DNA of 64,000 bases from Flammeovirgaceae bacterium UBA7330 (GCA_002471275.1 DKPQ01000003.1:62001-126000); one strand, 5' to 3'; positions 8,814 through 19,000 are shown, counted from the first letter of the stretch. Notes: a model not told the origin generated them from the letters alone. Program-made: numbers and translations.

Positions 8814-10403
8814 TTACTGGACATTTGCTCCAACATCCCCCTGTGCGACCAGGCCACTAAAATCCAGTGTGTGCACGTTGATATATCCGTCGATCTGGAT
8901 CATTGCTGCGTAGTCGATCATGGTTTCTCCCATCATATTTACATTGGTATTGGACATGCCATTAGCATCCACATTATTAAGTGAAATGATAATGTCACCC
9001 GGTGCATTGGCTACGGAGCCAGCATGGATATGAGAAGCATACCCTCCTTCAAAATTGGCTCCACTTAGTGCTATGATTACCAGGGTTTCTCCATTAATAC
9101 GTTCGCTAAAAGTCGCTGTACCGGATACCCCGGGCACGTCTACTCCATTAAGTGTATAAGTTTTGCTTTCGCTGGTCAGGTCATTCTGACCTATGTCTCC
9201 CTGAGCCACTAATGTCCCCAGGTCATCGGCACTAAGATGCACGTTGATGTATCCATCAAATTCCAATAGCTCGTCGTAACTAATAGCAATTTCCCTCATA
9301 TCCGCGTCCTTATAATTGGTTACATTTGTTATACTCATGCCTGTTGTCCCATTGATATTGTTGAACGTTACAGCAATTCCACCACCTTCGGCGGCAGTGT
9401 TGAAGTGAATATGAGAAGGATGAGAACCACCTTCCGGTGTATTTTCCAAGACAATCATCACCAGGGTTTCATTATTTACACGCTGGGAGAAGGTTGCAGT
9501 TCCACTGATCCCTTCCACATCAACTGAACTCAGGTCATATGCCATTTTCTCTCCGGTCAATTCATTCTGACCTATGTCTCCCTGGGCTACAAGGGTTGCA
9601 AGATCTTCCGCACTCAAATGCACGTTGATGTACCCGTCAAACTGCAATAATTCTGTATAGGTAATTGCGGTCCCATCATCAAGTGAGGCAATGTTGGTCT
9701 TACTCATTCCGGTAGAACCGTCTACTGGTGTAAAAGACATAGCAATAGCGCCACCCTCAGCTGCAGTGTTTAGGTGAATATGTGCAGGATGCGAACCTCC
9801 TTGTGGAGTGTTGTCCAGCATAAGTTTTGCCAAAGTCTCTCCGTTTATTCGCTGATAAAATGTAGCCATACCACTGATAGCCGGGTCAGCAACTGAACCA
9901 AGTGCATAGCTTTTGGATTCTCCGGTCAGTGCATTCTGACCTATGTCTCCCTGAGCAACAATCGTAGCAAGATCATTCGCACTTTGGTGTACGTTGATGT
10001 ATCCATCAAAATCAACCAATTGTTCAAAGGATATTGGAGACTCATCATCAGTCATCGTTACAAAAGTTTCACTTTTTCCGGTCGTTCCGTCAACATTTTC
10101 CAGTGTGATAACGATACCCCCACCTTCTGCTGCAGTATTTTCATGAATGTGGATGGGATGCATCTGACCATTAACTGCTCCTTCCAGTTCTACCGTAATC
10201 TTCGTGCTGGCATCGTCCATCAATTCAAAGGTGATCATGCCTCCGGCAGCACTGTTCGCCACGCCATCGAGTGGAAAGGTGACCAGTTCTCCTGTCCCCT
10301 CAGGACCAACATTCATATCATCTTCATCGTCATTACAACTGCTCATCGTAATCAGTCCTCCCAGGAGCATAAGAGCTACCAGATAGTGCTGAATTTTCTT
10401 CAT
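8814..10403 (-). CDS. Four-repeat CHRD-domain lipoprotein
   Basis: About 529 residues from the chosen start MKKIQHYLVALMLLGG, which gives a clean lipoprotein signal ending TMSSC; the frame extends upstream to 10445. The body is four tandem CHRD (chordin-like) repeats of about 110-120 residues. Each has an HIH motif (HPIHIHENTAAEGG, HPAHIH, HPSHIH, YASHIH), a DGYINVH motif and, between repeats, VAQGDIGQN. The fourth repeat is the most divergent. CHRD domains occur in exported proteins of many bacteria, and their conserved histidines suggest metal binding, but no reaction is established. It sits directly downstream of an ECF sigma/anti-sigma pair, separated by a terminator, so it is a plausible target of that sigma factor. 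Confidence 0.88.
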   Translation of the reverse strand: MKKIQHYLVALMLLGGLITMSSCNDDEDDMNVGPEGTGELVTFPLDGVANSAAGGMITFELMDDASTKITVELEGAVNGQMHPIHIHENTAAEGGGIVITLENVDGTTGKSETFVTMTDDESPISFEQLVDFDGYINVHQSANDLATIVAQGDIGQNALTGESKSYALGSVADPAISGMATFYQRINGETLAKLMLDNTPQGGSHPAHIHLNTAAEGGAIAMSFTPVDGSTGMSKTNIASLDDGTAITYTELLQFDGYINVHLSAEDLATLVAQGDIGQNELTGEKMAYDLSSVDVEGISGTATFSQRVNNETLVMIVLENTPEGGSHPSHIHFNTAAEGGGIAVTFNNINGTTGMSITNVTNYKDADMREIAISYDELLEFDGYINVHLSADDLGTLVAQGDIGQNDLTSESKTYTLNGVDVPGVSGTATFSERINGETLVIIALSGANFEGGYASHIHAGSVANAPGDIIISLNNVDANGMSNTNVNMMGETMIDYAAMIQIDGYINVHTLDFSGLVAQGDVGANVQ

Positions 10404-10503
10404 TTCAATCGTCATAAGTTTGGTTTTTTTGTTTCTATTAAACATGATTTAACCTACCTACGAAGTCAGAAGGCCAACTGGATTTATTTTTTTCAGAATA
10501 AAT

Positions 10504-10532
10504 AAAAAAACCCTGAGACATGCATCTCAGGG
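10504..10532 (-). terminator. Terminator after the sigma/anti-sigma operon
   Basis: CCCTGAGA (10511-10518) and TCTCAGGG (10525-10532) form a perfect 8-bp stem with a short loop. The A-run at 10504-10510 gives a U-tract on the minus strand. It lies just downstream of the anti-sigma gene and upstream of the CHRD gene, so the latter should have its own promoter. Confidence 0.85.
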
Positions 10533-10558
10533 CTTTAATCACACACTTCAATTTGTTC

Positions 10559-11353
10559 TTATGTTTTGGCTTCGCCATAGACCTGCATGGTTTCCAGTGT
10601 AGGAGACTCACTTCCTCCTGCCTTTTCTACAGTGACTGCAAATGCGTCAGCGCTGGCGATATTTTTCATGACCTGAAAGGTGCCGTCATCGGCATCAAAA
10701 ACACCGGCATCCACTGGTTTCCCATCAATAAGTGCCCAAAGCTGATACTGTTGGGATTTCGGTAACTGGGCAAGGTTAGCAGAGTTCAGATAAACTTCTT
10801 CATATTCAGGATTCCAATAGATTACCACCTTTGATTTTGGTGAATTCTCTGTTCCATTCAGGATGATCCTGCTAAATTCCGGACTGACAAGTACAGCCAG
10901 GTTTTCACGGATGTCATTTAGTTCTTCATTTACAATATGATAATTTTCCGCCAGTTCAAGATTCCGGGCCGTTAATTCGGACAGCCTGGCATCAGTAGAT
11001 TGCCATTTATTTAAGAAATGGAAAGCTGCCAATACGGACATGACAGTTAAAGCTACACTGGCCGCCACAAGGAACTTCAGGGCACGTGTTCCTGAATCCC
11101 CGGAGATATTACCAGGGCTTGCATTTCTCATGATCTCCGGACTTTCCATCAGACGTCGCTTTACTCCTTCTTCCACAGGAAGGCCGTAGGAGAACGAAAG
11201 ATGCTCCAGTGTTTTCTGCAAATCCTGATAGGATTTTCTTACCTCTAAATCCTGCTCGATGAAGCGCTCTACTTCCTCTCGATCCGTTTTGTTCAGTTCG
11301 TCGGCCAGGTAAGCTTCCAGGTAACCTTGTGCTATGATATCTTCTTTATTCAA
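10559..11353 (-). CDS. RskA-type anti-sigma factor
   Basis: 264 residues. The N-terminal cytoplasmic part (about 1-90; YLEAYLADELNKTDREEVER) resembles the sigma-binding anti-sigma region. One transmembrane helix follows (about 95-115; LKFLVAASVALTVMSVLAAF), then a coiled-coil-like stretch (LSELTARNLELAENYHIVNEEL... about 122-150) and a periplasmic anti-sigma-K (RskA) C-terminal domain (VVIYWNPEYEEVYLNSANL, QYQLWALIDGKPVDAGVF). It should hold the neighbouring ECF sigma factor at the membrane until an envelope signal releases it. Its start overlaps the end of the sigma gene by 8 bases, indicating translational coupling. It differs from the FecR type at the two other sigma loci in this window. 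Confidence 0.88.
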   Translation of the reverse strand: MNKEDIIAQGYLEAYLADELNKTDREEVERFIEQDLEVRKSYQDLQKTLEHLSFSYGLPVEEGVKRRLMESPEIMRNASPGNISGDSGTRALKFLVAASVALTVMSVLAAFHFLNKWQSTDARLSELTARNLELAENYHIVNEELNDIRENLAVLVSPEFSRIILNGTENSPKSKVVIYWNPEYEEVYLNSANLAQLPKSQQYQLWALIDGKPVDAGVFDADDGTFQVMKNIASADAFAVTVEKAGGSESPTLETMQVYGEAKT

Positions 11354-11891
11354 AATCTCTTCCCAGGTTATTACGAATATCCTTCAGACAATTTCTTATA
11401 CGGGTTTTTACCGTTCCCAATGCAATTTTTTCATTTTCACTGATCTCAGCATGGGAATACCCCATAAAAAAGTTAAGCTGAATGAGTCTCTTGCACTGTT
11501 TACCAACATTTGTCAGGATCTCCTTTAGTCCAATGTAGTTTTCTTTGCCGGAGGTACTTTCAAACATATCTACGTAATCAGTAATGTCACTGGATTTTTC
11601 CTGGCTTATAAATTCCCGGGAACGCCTTGCATCGATTGCTTTATTGCGTGCTATGCGATACATCCAGGTAAATAAAGTTCCCCTTTTCTCATCAAACTGA
11701 TGGATTTGCTGCCAGATCTTAATAAAAACATCATGCAGTGTTTCCTCGGCGATTTCCTTATGGTTAGTAGTTCGAAAAATGATTCCAAACAAAGCTTCCG
11801 AGTAATGCTCATACAAATAATCAAGCGCAGTAGTATCCCTGCTTTTAAGTCGTTTGACCAGGAGAGCCGTAAAATCCAGTGTAGTACTCAA
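11346..11891 (-). CDS. ECF-type RNA polymerase sigma factor (RskA-paired)
   Basis: 181 residues, normal for the family. Region 2 covers about residues 20-90 (ALDYLYEHYSEALFGIIFRT, EETLHDVFIKIWQQIHQFD, TWMYRIARNKAIDARR). Region 4 covers about 125-175, with a helix-turn-helix at MGYSHAEISENEKIALGTVK followed by TRIRNCLKDIR. It directs RNA polymerase to its own promoters once released from the downstream anti-sigma factor, with which it forms an overlapping two-gene operon. The likely regulon includes the CHRD gene at 8814-10403, by position only. Confidence 0.92.
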   Translation of the reverse strand: MSTTLDFTALLVKRLKSRDTTALDYLYEHYSEALFGIIFRTTNHKEIAEETLHDVFIKIWQQIHQFDEKRGTLFTWMYRIARNKAIDARRSREFISQEKSSDITDYVDMFESTSGKENYIGLKEILTNVGKQCKRLIQLNFFMGYSHAEISENEKIALGTVKTRIRNCLKDIRNNLGRDFE

Positions 11892-12124
11892 ATCAAAGAG
11901 GTTCGATTATATCAATGTATCCGATGCTAAATGTATTGTTTTTTTTGATAATTAGGGATTAATAATCCTTATTGACTAAAAACGTACGCAAGGTATCAAG
12001 ATTTCATTTTAATAAGCCGCTACGGTCAGATCTTTGCCCATGTGTTTTCATTGGGAACATCCTGTTGAATTGGTCATGCAATCGTCTGGTTGATAGATAA
12101 ATGCTTCTGGACAATTCCAAAGAT

Positions 12125-12325
12125 TCACATCTTCTGCTCACCGGGCATGATCATCATTATTGGAATGCAGACATGATCAGGCTGTTCCAGGATAAATTTA
12201 ACACAAAGATCGATGTCATCGGAAAGGATCGGGTTTTTGATACCAAGGGCTTCCAGTGGGTGTTTTTCAAAGTGATCCTGAAGATTGGTTTTAGTGGCTC
12301 CGGGATGGATTACACTTACTTCGAT
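12125..12325 (-). pseudogene. C-terminal remnant of a short-chain dehydrogenase/reductase
   Basis: The minus-strand frame reads IEVSVIHPGATKTNLQDHF, then LSDDIDLCVKFILEQPDHV and ends MIMPGEQKM. This matches the last ~65 residues of classical SDR oxidoreductases (the PGxxxT segment after the active site, then the C-terminal helix and strand). The Rossmann NAD(P) motif, catalytic Ser-Tyr-Lys and everything before are missing. Upstream, where the rest of the gene should be, lies a low-complexity ACAGAG repeat (12335-12437). It is a decayed fragment. Confidence 0.6.
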
Positions 12326-12334
12326 CTTTACACA

Positions 12335-12437
12335 ATGAATTTGTACCACAGAGGTACACAGAGAATCACAGAGTTACACAAAAGAAATACTCAGTGGTTC
12401 TTGGTTTCTCTTCGTGGACCTTTGTGTAAATTTAGGA
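12335..12437. repeat. CACAGAG-type interspersed repeat
   Basis: The stretch repeats CCACAGAGGTACACAGAG-like and CACAGAGTTACAC words. It contains a perfect 9-bp inverted pair, TTACACAAA (12374-12382) and TTTGTGTAA (12421-12429). Sequences of this wording are scattered through many environmental bacterial genomes. It separates the SDR remnant from the end of the GH43-like gene. Confidence 0.5.
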
Positions 12438-12439
12438 TA

Positions 12440-13450
12440 TCACTCCCACTTTAGCCTGGCCATCCTGATCCCATCTAATTCATCAGTCAAAGCGACCAGG
12501 TAGTACTGACCTTCATGTAAGACCACCTCGGGGGCAGCTATCGGTAAAGTACAAATCTTCCTGGAGTCGTCATCAATCCCGAAGTACATCGGGTTCGATG
12601 ACGCATACACAGTGGTCTGGCTCTTCTTGCCATAGGTCTGGGTGACGAAAAGGTAGTACAGATCATGCTCCGGCAGATACACCACATGAGGGCATTCATC
12701 CGAATAACGGGGACTGTTATAGTTGTGGGGACTGTTATAGTTGTATGGTGGGGTATGGGAAACGATCACCGACTCACTCCAGTCTTTCATATTGACCGAT
12801 GTCCGACAAAATGCTGCACCGTCATTGATCGGGTCTGTGATGTGGCTGGTGTAATAGCAATAGTAGGTATTGCCTCTTTTGATCACCATGGGGTCACGGG
12901 CATACGACTCAAACAAAGGGTCACCTTCTTTTCTAAATTTGCTCACATAGCCATGCTCAGCAAAAAGGTCCGGTTGACCATTACCCCCCAGAACGCGCTC
13001 AAAGTTTTTTCCGTCCATGCCTTTGGCCAGGCATATGCGCTGCCAGTCACCATAAAACAGGTAATAGAAACCATCTTCCTTAAATACATACGGTGCCTGC
13101 ATGCCTCCGGGCGTCTCTCCCAACGAGGGTTCCGCCACCCATTTGATGCCTTGCTCCGCCCAGTTTTTATCAGTCAGGGCTTTGCCTTCCCAACCATATA
13201 GAAACCGGGTGGTTCGGGGTGACCCTGGAAATTTTGATCCCCGTATACAGGACCAGACCTGCCAGGTACCATCGGCTGCCTGCCAGATCCCAAAATCAAC
13301 GGGTTCTACTTTGTCGGAGTTGTACTGGCCCAGGTCGGGGGTGGTCGCGATACGCCACCAATCGCCGTCCACCTTGGGGATGGGTGCTTTAGTCTGGGCG
13401 GAAAGGCTTGTAAAGCAGAACAGTAACAGGAGCAGGCACGGGTATTTCAT
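12440..13450 (-). CDS. GH43/GH32-like five-bladed propeller glycosidase
   Basis: 336 residues with a cleavable signal peptide (LLLLFCFTSLSAQ). Features of the five-bladed beta-propeller of GH43/GH32 clans are visible: WWRIATTPDLG near the start, GGMQAPYVFKEDGFYYLFYGDW (about 113-135), YARDPMVIKRGNTYYCYYTSH (about 182-203), DECPHVVYLPEHDLYYLFVT (about 245-265) and APEVVLHEGQYYLVALTD near the end. The exact CAZy family and bond cannot be assigned. An exact 18-bp tandem duplication (12709-12744) repeats six residues (YNYNSP-HNYNSP) inside the protein. A broken paralogue of this gene flanks the M28 peptidase gene. The SDR relic and the CACAGAG repeat lie immediately downstream. Confidence 0.75.
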   Translation of the reverse strand: MKYPCLLLLLFCFTSLSAQTKAPIPKVDGDWWRIATTPDLGQYNSDKVEPVDFGIWQAADGTWQVWSCIRGSKFPGSPRTTRFLYGWEGKALTDKNWAEQGIKWVAEPSLGETPGGMQAPYVFKEDGFYYLFYGDWQRICLAKGMDGKNFERVLGGNGQPDLFAEHGYVSKFRKEGDPLFESYARDPMVIKRGNTYYCYYTSHITDPINDGAAFCRTSVNMKDWSESVIVSHTPPYNYNSPHNYNSPRYSDECPHVVYLPEHDLYYLFVTQTYGKKSQTTVYASSNPMYFGIDDDSRKICTLPIAAPEVVLHEGQYYLVALTDELDGIRMARLKWE

Positions 13451-13535
13451 GTTGATTGAGGGTTAATCCAACATGAAGCTACACTTTTGCACTCAACAAT
13501 CATTCATGCGCTGTCCTGATTAGTATACCAAACAA

Positions 13536-13577
13536 CAAAAAACCAACTCCTTAGAGTTGGCCTTTTGTTTTTTTGTG
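13536..13577 (-). terminator. Terminator at the end of PUL 1 (bidirectional form)
   Basis: CCAACTC (13543-13549) and GAGTTGG (13554-13560) form the stem. An A-run at 13536-13542 supplies the U-tract for the minus-strand operon ending at 13595. T-runs at 13563-13575 would serve plus-strand transcripts. Confidence 0.8.
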
Positions 13578-13594
13578 AGTCTAACTGATAATTA

Positions 13595-14968
13595 TTATTG
13601 ATTTTGGAGATTGTCGATTATCTCTTTCAGATCAGCAATAAATACACATCGGGTATTGTCTTCAAAAGCGTTGAAAATGACATAACGACCAGATCGGTCC
13701 CAGGCTGGATGAGGGTCTACTCTAAAGTAACTATCATCAGTAACAGGCACATAAATACTTGCAATCAATTGTTCTTCTTGTGTATCAACGTTGATCAATC
13801 TAAGAGGAACAAAGCCATCCTTATTAGTGATGGGTTCATGCCAGTAGGAGTCTGTCACTATTAGGGGGAGCCCTTTCGGGTGAAAAGAAGGATGACCTGA
13901 TCCAATGGGAAATACTTCTTTCATATCAGATCCATCATACTTTACGGTAATAATCTCGATTCCTTCTTTCCCATCAACATTCAGGTTTTGAGAAATATGA
14001 ACTCCATCAGCTGCCCATGCCATATGGTGCCCTCCTTTGGCGTATTGTTGGTGGGTAATCGCGGTTCTTATATCTGAACCATCAGGCAGCATGGTGATGA
14101 TGGCCACCTTTCTCCTGCTACCATCGTTTGGTTTCATCATTACCAGAGTCATGATGCGAGTCCCTTGTGGGTTCCACATTATCTTAAAAAAGTAGAATTC
14201 GTATTCCTCCGGATTTGGAACTCTAATGCTAGGAACAGCTTTTTCATAAACATCCTTTATGGTGGCAATGGACTTAGCTTTGCCCGATTCAGTATCTATA
14301 ATGAAAATGCTATCTGTGTTCACAGGACCAAGATTGTGTTGAGTCTTTTCGTCTGGTAAAACCACACCATACCCATATTGTGCATGCCTTGAGTTGATCA
14401 GATTATAGCTCGCCAACTGTTTACCATCCTGGGAAGCAAAAAACACTGTTCCATCCATTTCCTTTGATTCGCCTGTGAAAGGATTTAACATTACAGCATA
14501 TGCATCCCATGTAGTTGTATCCACATCATTATAAAAAAGCTGTTCATCACTAGCACCCCATTGTACATTGGCTCCAACCTGCATTTCCCAGCCTCTGGAA
14601 ATAGCCACTACTTTTTCTTCGCCGGTTTCCATGTCTACTAAAAGCACTTCCCCTTTTTCACCAGGTTTCGGATATCGATCTTCAAACGGAACCCTGAATA
14701 AAGCCATATATTTTCCACTTGGGCTGAGTGGGGAAGTATCGTGAAACCGGTGTATAACGCCCCCGGTGCTCACTTTCTTCACAGGAACCAGTGGTTCACC
14801 TGGCTTGATCAATGACGTCCCTATCTTATCTGATGGCGCAATTATCAACTGACCCAATACGGTAGAAAAAGTTCCAGCGTGAATTGTCAATAGAAAAAAA
14901 AGGGCTATGTGTCTTATCGACTTAAGATGTTTATATTTTATTTGATCGAATTTCATAATTCTGTTCAT
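13595..14968 (-). CDS. TolB/oligogalacturonate-lyase-like beta-propeller protein
   Basis: 457 residues with a hydrophobic N-terminal signal segment (about 20-40, ending VLGQ). The rest reads as WD/TolB-like propeller blades: HDTSPLSPSGKYMALFR (about 76-92), NVQWGASDEQLFYND, FFKIMWNPQGTRIMTLVM, GHHMAWAADGVHISQ, GHPSFHPKGLPLIVTD and DPHPAWDRSGRYVIFNA. Regularly spaced histidines in the last blades (GGHH, GHPSFHP, DPHP) recall PL22 oligogalacturonate lyases, where such residues hold the metal, but a non-enzymatic TolB-like propeller is equally possible. Its ATG directly abuts the stop codon of the preceding gene, so it is the third gene of a coupled trio with the FAD oxidoreductase. A terminator follows. 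Confidence 0.7.
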   Translation of the reverse strand: MNRIMKFDQIKYKHLKSIRHIALFFLLTIHAGTFSTVLGQLIIAPSDKIGTSLIKPGEPLVPVKKVSTGGVIHRFHDTSPLSPSGKYMALFRVPFEDRYPKPGEKGEVLLVDMETGEEKVVAISRGWEMQVGANVQWGASDEQLFYNDVDTTTWDAYAVMLNPFTGESKEMDGTVFFASQDGKQLASYNLINSRHAQYGYGVVLPDEKTQHNLGPVNTDSIFIIDTESGKAKSIATIKDVYEKAVPSIRVPNPEEYEFYFFKIMWNPQGTRIMTLVMMKPNDGSRRKVAIITMLPDGSDIRTAITHQQYAKGGHHMAWAADGVHISQNLNVDGKEGIEIITVKYDGSDMKEVFPIGSGHPSFHPKGLPLIVTDSYWHEPITNKDGFVPLRLINVDTQEEQLIASIYVPVTDDSYFRVDPHPAWDRSGRYVIFNAFEDNTRCVFIADLKEIIDNLQNQ

Positions 14969-16045
14969 TTAGGGTTTAATAGCTGGCTCTATCTGTATTT
15001 TGAGAGCTAATTCTCTTATCTCACTTATTTCACTTTTCACTAGCCTGTCTTGCAATGCTTTAATCTGTTCCTTATAACCAGATCCATTGGTTAATACCTC
15101 AAGCAATTGTATCAGAAACCATTCATTATATAGCTCACAGTCTTTTATCAGCGAATCAGTCAACTCATCACCTGGTGCAACACCAGTCAATGCATCCAGT
15201 ATTTTTAATTTCTCCTGGATAGTGCTCTCTTCATATACCCCTGATAATGTCCTTTGTATCGAATGGTCACCTAAATTGCATTGTTTCAATGCATCCATTG
15301 CTTTTTTCCTGAAGACTCTTTTATCAGAGGTAATCCCGGACACCACTAACAACTGGATTTTATCAGAAAAAGCAATCTTCTGTTCTATCATCTGGTCCAG
15401 GATAAAGTAATCATAGGATTCCTCCTGCGCCCCTATAATGGCATGAAGTAATTCATCGTTTTTATTCAACTGAGATAATGTAAGATCGATAAGCTTCTCT
15501 TTCTCGCCCAGATGTACCAGATGCCATAAGGTATATGTTGTATAGACTGCGTCATCCACTACCTCGCTGGCCAGTTCCTCCCGGGTCGCTCCAGAGACTC
15601 CATCTACTTCCTCTTCTGACAACAGGTCTGAGAATTCGTATTCTCTCAGCATAGACCAATCATCGTTGAGTATGGAAATAAGTTTATTATAATCCTCCTC
15701 TTTGAAAACACTATGATCTGTTTTAGTCAGGTCCTCTCCATAAACTTCCAAACCAAAGAAATCCCCTTTGAAATCCCAGAATATTCCTACATCTATCAAT
15801 TTACATGTTCCGGTCAGGCAGACTGGTGTTTCAAGACGCCGATACCAATAGATGATCCCATTTTGATCCTGCTTTTCTTCAATAGAAACAACTGCATCGT
15901 CATCATCAATTATTGAATATGCAGCGTCTTCTACAGAAATCAACTCTACTGACTTGAGTTTACTGCTAGTGTAAAAAACTTCTGACGACTGGAAGAAAAA
16001 TGCTAAGAAAACAAAGGGTATACAGTTGTTCAGCAGGGCTGTCAT
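14969..16045 (-). CDS. FMN-bind-like signature protein with helical repeat tail
   Basis: 358 residues with an N-terminal hydrophobic segment. The first half contains PVCLTGTCKLIDVGIFWDF and later KTDHSVFKEEDYNKL, followed by DGVSGATREEL and DAVYTTYTLWHLV. The VSGAT signature resembles the site where FMN is attached to threonine in FMN_bind domains; whether this Thr is flavinylated is inference. The second half (about 190-350) looks like short HEAT-type helical repeats. It lies 1 base downstream of a tandem FAD oxidoreductase and abuts the propeller gene, so the three are almost certainly co-expressed. An electron-transfer role with the oxidoreductase would fit; no function is established. Confidence 0.55.
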   Translation of the reverse strand: MTALLNNCIPFVFLAFFFQSSEVFYTSSKLKSVELISVEDAAYSIIDDDDAVVSIEEKQDQNGIIYWYRRLETPVCLTGTCKLIDVGIFWDFKGDFFGLEVYGEDLTKTDHSVFKEEDYNKLISILNDDWSMLREYEFSDLLSEEEVDGVSGATREELASEVVDDAVYTTYTLWHLVHLGEKEKLIDLTLSQLNKNDELLHAIIGAQEESYDYFILDQMIEQKIAFSDKIQLLVVSGITSDKRVFRKKAMDALKQCNLGDHSIQRTLSGVYEESTIQEKLKILDALTGVAPGDELTDSLIKDCELYNEWFLIQLLEVLTNGSGYKEQIKALQDRLVKSEISEIRELALKIQIEPAIKP

Positions 16046-16046
16046 G

Positions 16047-19000
16047 TCATACCTCGATTTCCTTATTCAGGTTCTGTACCCTTTGTGGATAGTTTAGACC
16101 GGATAGATATGCTTTCCACTTTTTTGCATTATACTTAAAATTCTCACCCGTCAATACAGCCAATTCCCTGGATGCAAAATCCTTGAAATTGTAATGAATA
16201 TCGTCTATGTAAGTAGCAAGTAAGTCATAACCAGTTTTGGATCCGCATCTGGCCAGGGCTGCCCCAATCGAAAGCTCAAGGCTACCGCCATAAACTCTCC
16301 AGCGGACGTCATGATAAGTTTCAGTTTTATAGTCTCCAATATTCTCATCTTCCAGTAGTTTTTCAAACCCTTGAATAAAGGAGTGGTCCGGCAACCTCTC
16401 AGCATAGAAACAAAGACTTGATATCCTGTTGTGAAACGGCACAAGCTTTAAGTCAATTCTGCCATTGAAGTATAAGTTTTCTCTATCCATCATTCCTCCA
16501 CCTGAGACTGTATTCTCAATGATCTCTTTGATTACTTCTTTTCCTTGAGGGCTTCCAGACATGGCCAATAAGGCAATATTCTGGTTGATACGCCAGTACA
16601 CTCCTTCAAGGATATTCTTTGGGCGTCCCCTAATATCATCATAGGTGTCAACATAACCTTTCATATCAATTTTTTCTTCCTCTTGAAACAAGTATTTGAG
16701 GTCTTCTATGATCAGCTCATTTCCTTCACTTTCGCCAAACCATGCAAGTGCTTTAGCCAACAAGAGTTTGGCTTCTGAATTAGAAGTGGAGTTAAAATAC
16801 CGATAGAGGACAGGTATGGCGTCTTCTTTTGGCAGCTTGATACTCTCATACAGGAACTCCTTTTTACCTAAAGAAAGCTCCTTAACCCTACGCTCAACCT
16901 CATCCTGATCCTTGATGGTATTTCCAACTCTCTTTGTTGAATAGTCAGGCGCCATAAAACCCAGCTGGGCCCATTCTTCCTGGATCGCTGAAATATCGTA
17001 ATCCCTTGGCTGGATATTGTTCCATGCCTGATCAGCTGCAACCTGACCTGTTAGGTAACCCAGTACCGCAAGGTCTCCACTCATACGGGTAAACTGTAAC
17101 GCATTGTGTGTCTGACTGATTCCCCGACCGGAAAGTAACAATCCATCAATATCCCTGGGAACAATAGATTTATAGGGTATCTCCATGACAAGATCATTTG
17201 AATGTGGCAATAAAAATCCACACTTGGAATATTCCGAACTACCTACATTGTGTGGATCAAAATCACTACTGGCATAAGTCATCACATCTTCAAAGTGCGT
17301 GTTCTCAACCGCATCTATCAGATCCAGTGTATGCATCCCTTCAATTCTTCTCGATTCCCTTACGGTAAGCATTGGGCTGAAATCATAGCACATCGCTTCA
17401 TAATGAGAAAGGAATAGCCCACGTTGAAGCTCAGACATTTTAGTATTGTCAATAATATCATAATCTCTATGATAATCGGTGGTCTGGAAACTTCCTTTGC
17501 TATTCTTATCCCATTGGCTATAGTTTTGAGTTAAGCCGGTGCGTGAGTCTCCGTGCCAAAAATTAGCTCCTGCAAAAGCTGCTATGTCTCCATCTCCTGT
17601 AGCATCAATAGTGATAGCAGCCTGTATTTGTTCTAGCTGGCCATGACGGCAAACCACAATACCATTAACCTTTTTATCGGCAGAAAGACTACCACATAAA
17701 ATAGCTCCTGAGATGAATTTATTTCCTGAGCTATTTACTTCAGACAAGTGGAACAACTTTCTTCCCACCCTGTTATTCATATTATGGTCGTGGGATATTT
17801 GCGATGACTTTTCATCTTGTTGTTTAAAGAATTTATGAGATTTAAATCCGTGGTAATATCCCATTACGCACCCTACAGTTTTGGTCCCTCCCAGATCATT
17901 GAAATAATCAACTACATAGGTTCGTGCTTTCTTCTCAGCTGATCCCATGGCGGCCATTGCTCCCGCTGTTCCTCCCCCGGCAACCACTACCTGACATTGA
18001 TCTTTTTGCTTGATCCACCTGGAGTAATCAAATGAACAGTTCTTCAAAGGCATATAGAGTCCCGGATCATCCGGGTCAGAAAATGTGACCTGATCAATAG
18101 GAATTTCTCCATCGGGAGTAAAGATCGTGGTGGATTTAGCTGGGCTACCTGATTTTATTCCTGAAACTAACTTCTGAGCCTCTGATGCAAGGGTATTGAG
18201 ATCAGCACATTTACTCTTAAATGATTCATTAGTGATGGTATAATAACCTTTCAAAGGGGCTTTTGGGGCTTTGGTATCATTGAGTGTAAAAGAGCACTCC
18301 AGTGGAAACTGATTGATTGAAGCACCCACAAGTGAGGTATCCAGTGACTTCAGGTCCTTACCCAATTGTGCGCTAATCATCCTGGCTTCCATTTCAATAT
18401 CCTCCAGCTTTCCCGACGTGGAGCTGAACTCAAATTCTAAAAATGATTGATGATCGAGGTGCTTTCCACTATGCATCCTCATGGAATTATTAACCAGACC
18501 GTATTTTTCTGCAACCTTAATTTCCTTGTTCTCCGGATTTTTGGTGTTGTGAACTTCCAACACAAATCCTACCCGGTTAACTTTAGTGGAAGACCCATTC
18601 AGTTTTCGGGTCAACAGCAAATTATCAGAAGCATCGACAAAGCTTCGACATCTGAGGGTATGTATTCCATATTTGCTGGCAACCATCACTCCGGTCACGT
18701 TCTTTTTATCTGACATCACCCCACACACATCTGTCATCAGCAAAACATGCACCTTATTGACCAATAGGTTTCTGAGCATTCCCTTGCGAATACTACCATT
18801 CATCAACAACAATTCATCTCTAATTACACTATTGACCGCATTATCGTTGTGTATTTCCATTTTCTCTGCCTCAGGTGTAAGCAGCTGAGTCATGTCCTTA
18901 CTCAGTGTATCAATTCCATCCGTATTTAACCAAAGTTTATACTTAGCAGTAATTTCATAACCCGGACTGGAACGTTTATCAACAATAAGTACACTTTTAC

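Noticed and set aside
9984..10505. 173-codon plus-strand frame
   Set aside because: It is the antisense shadow of the first CHRD repeat and its leader and contains the operon terminator.
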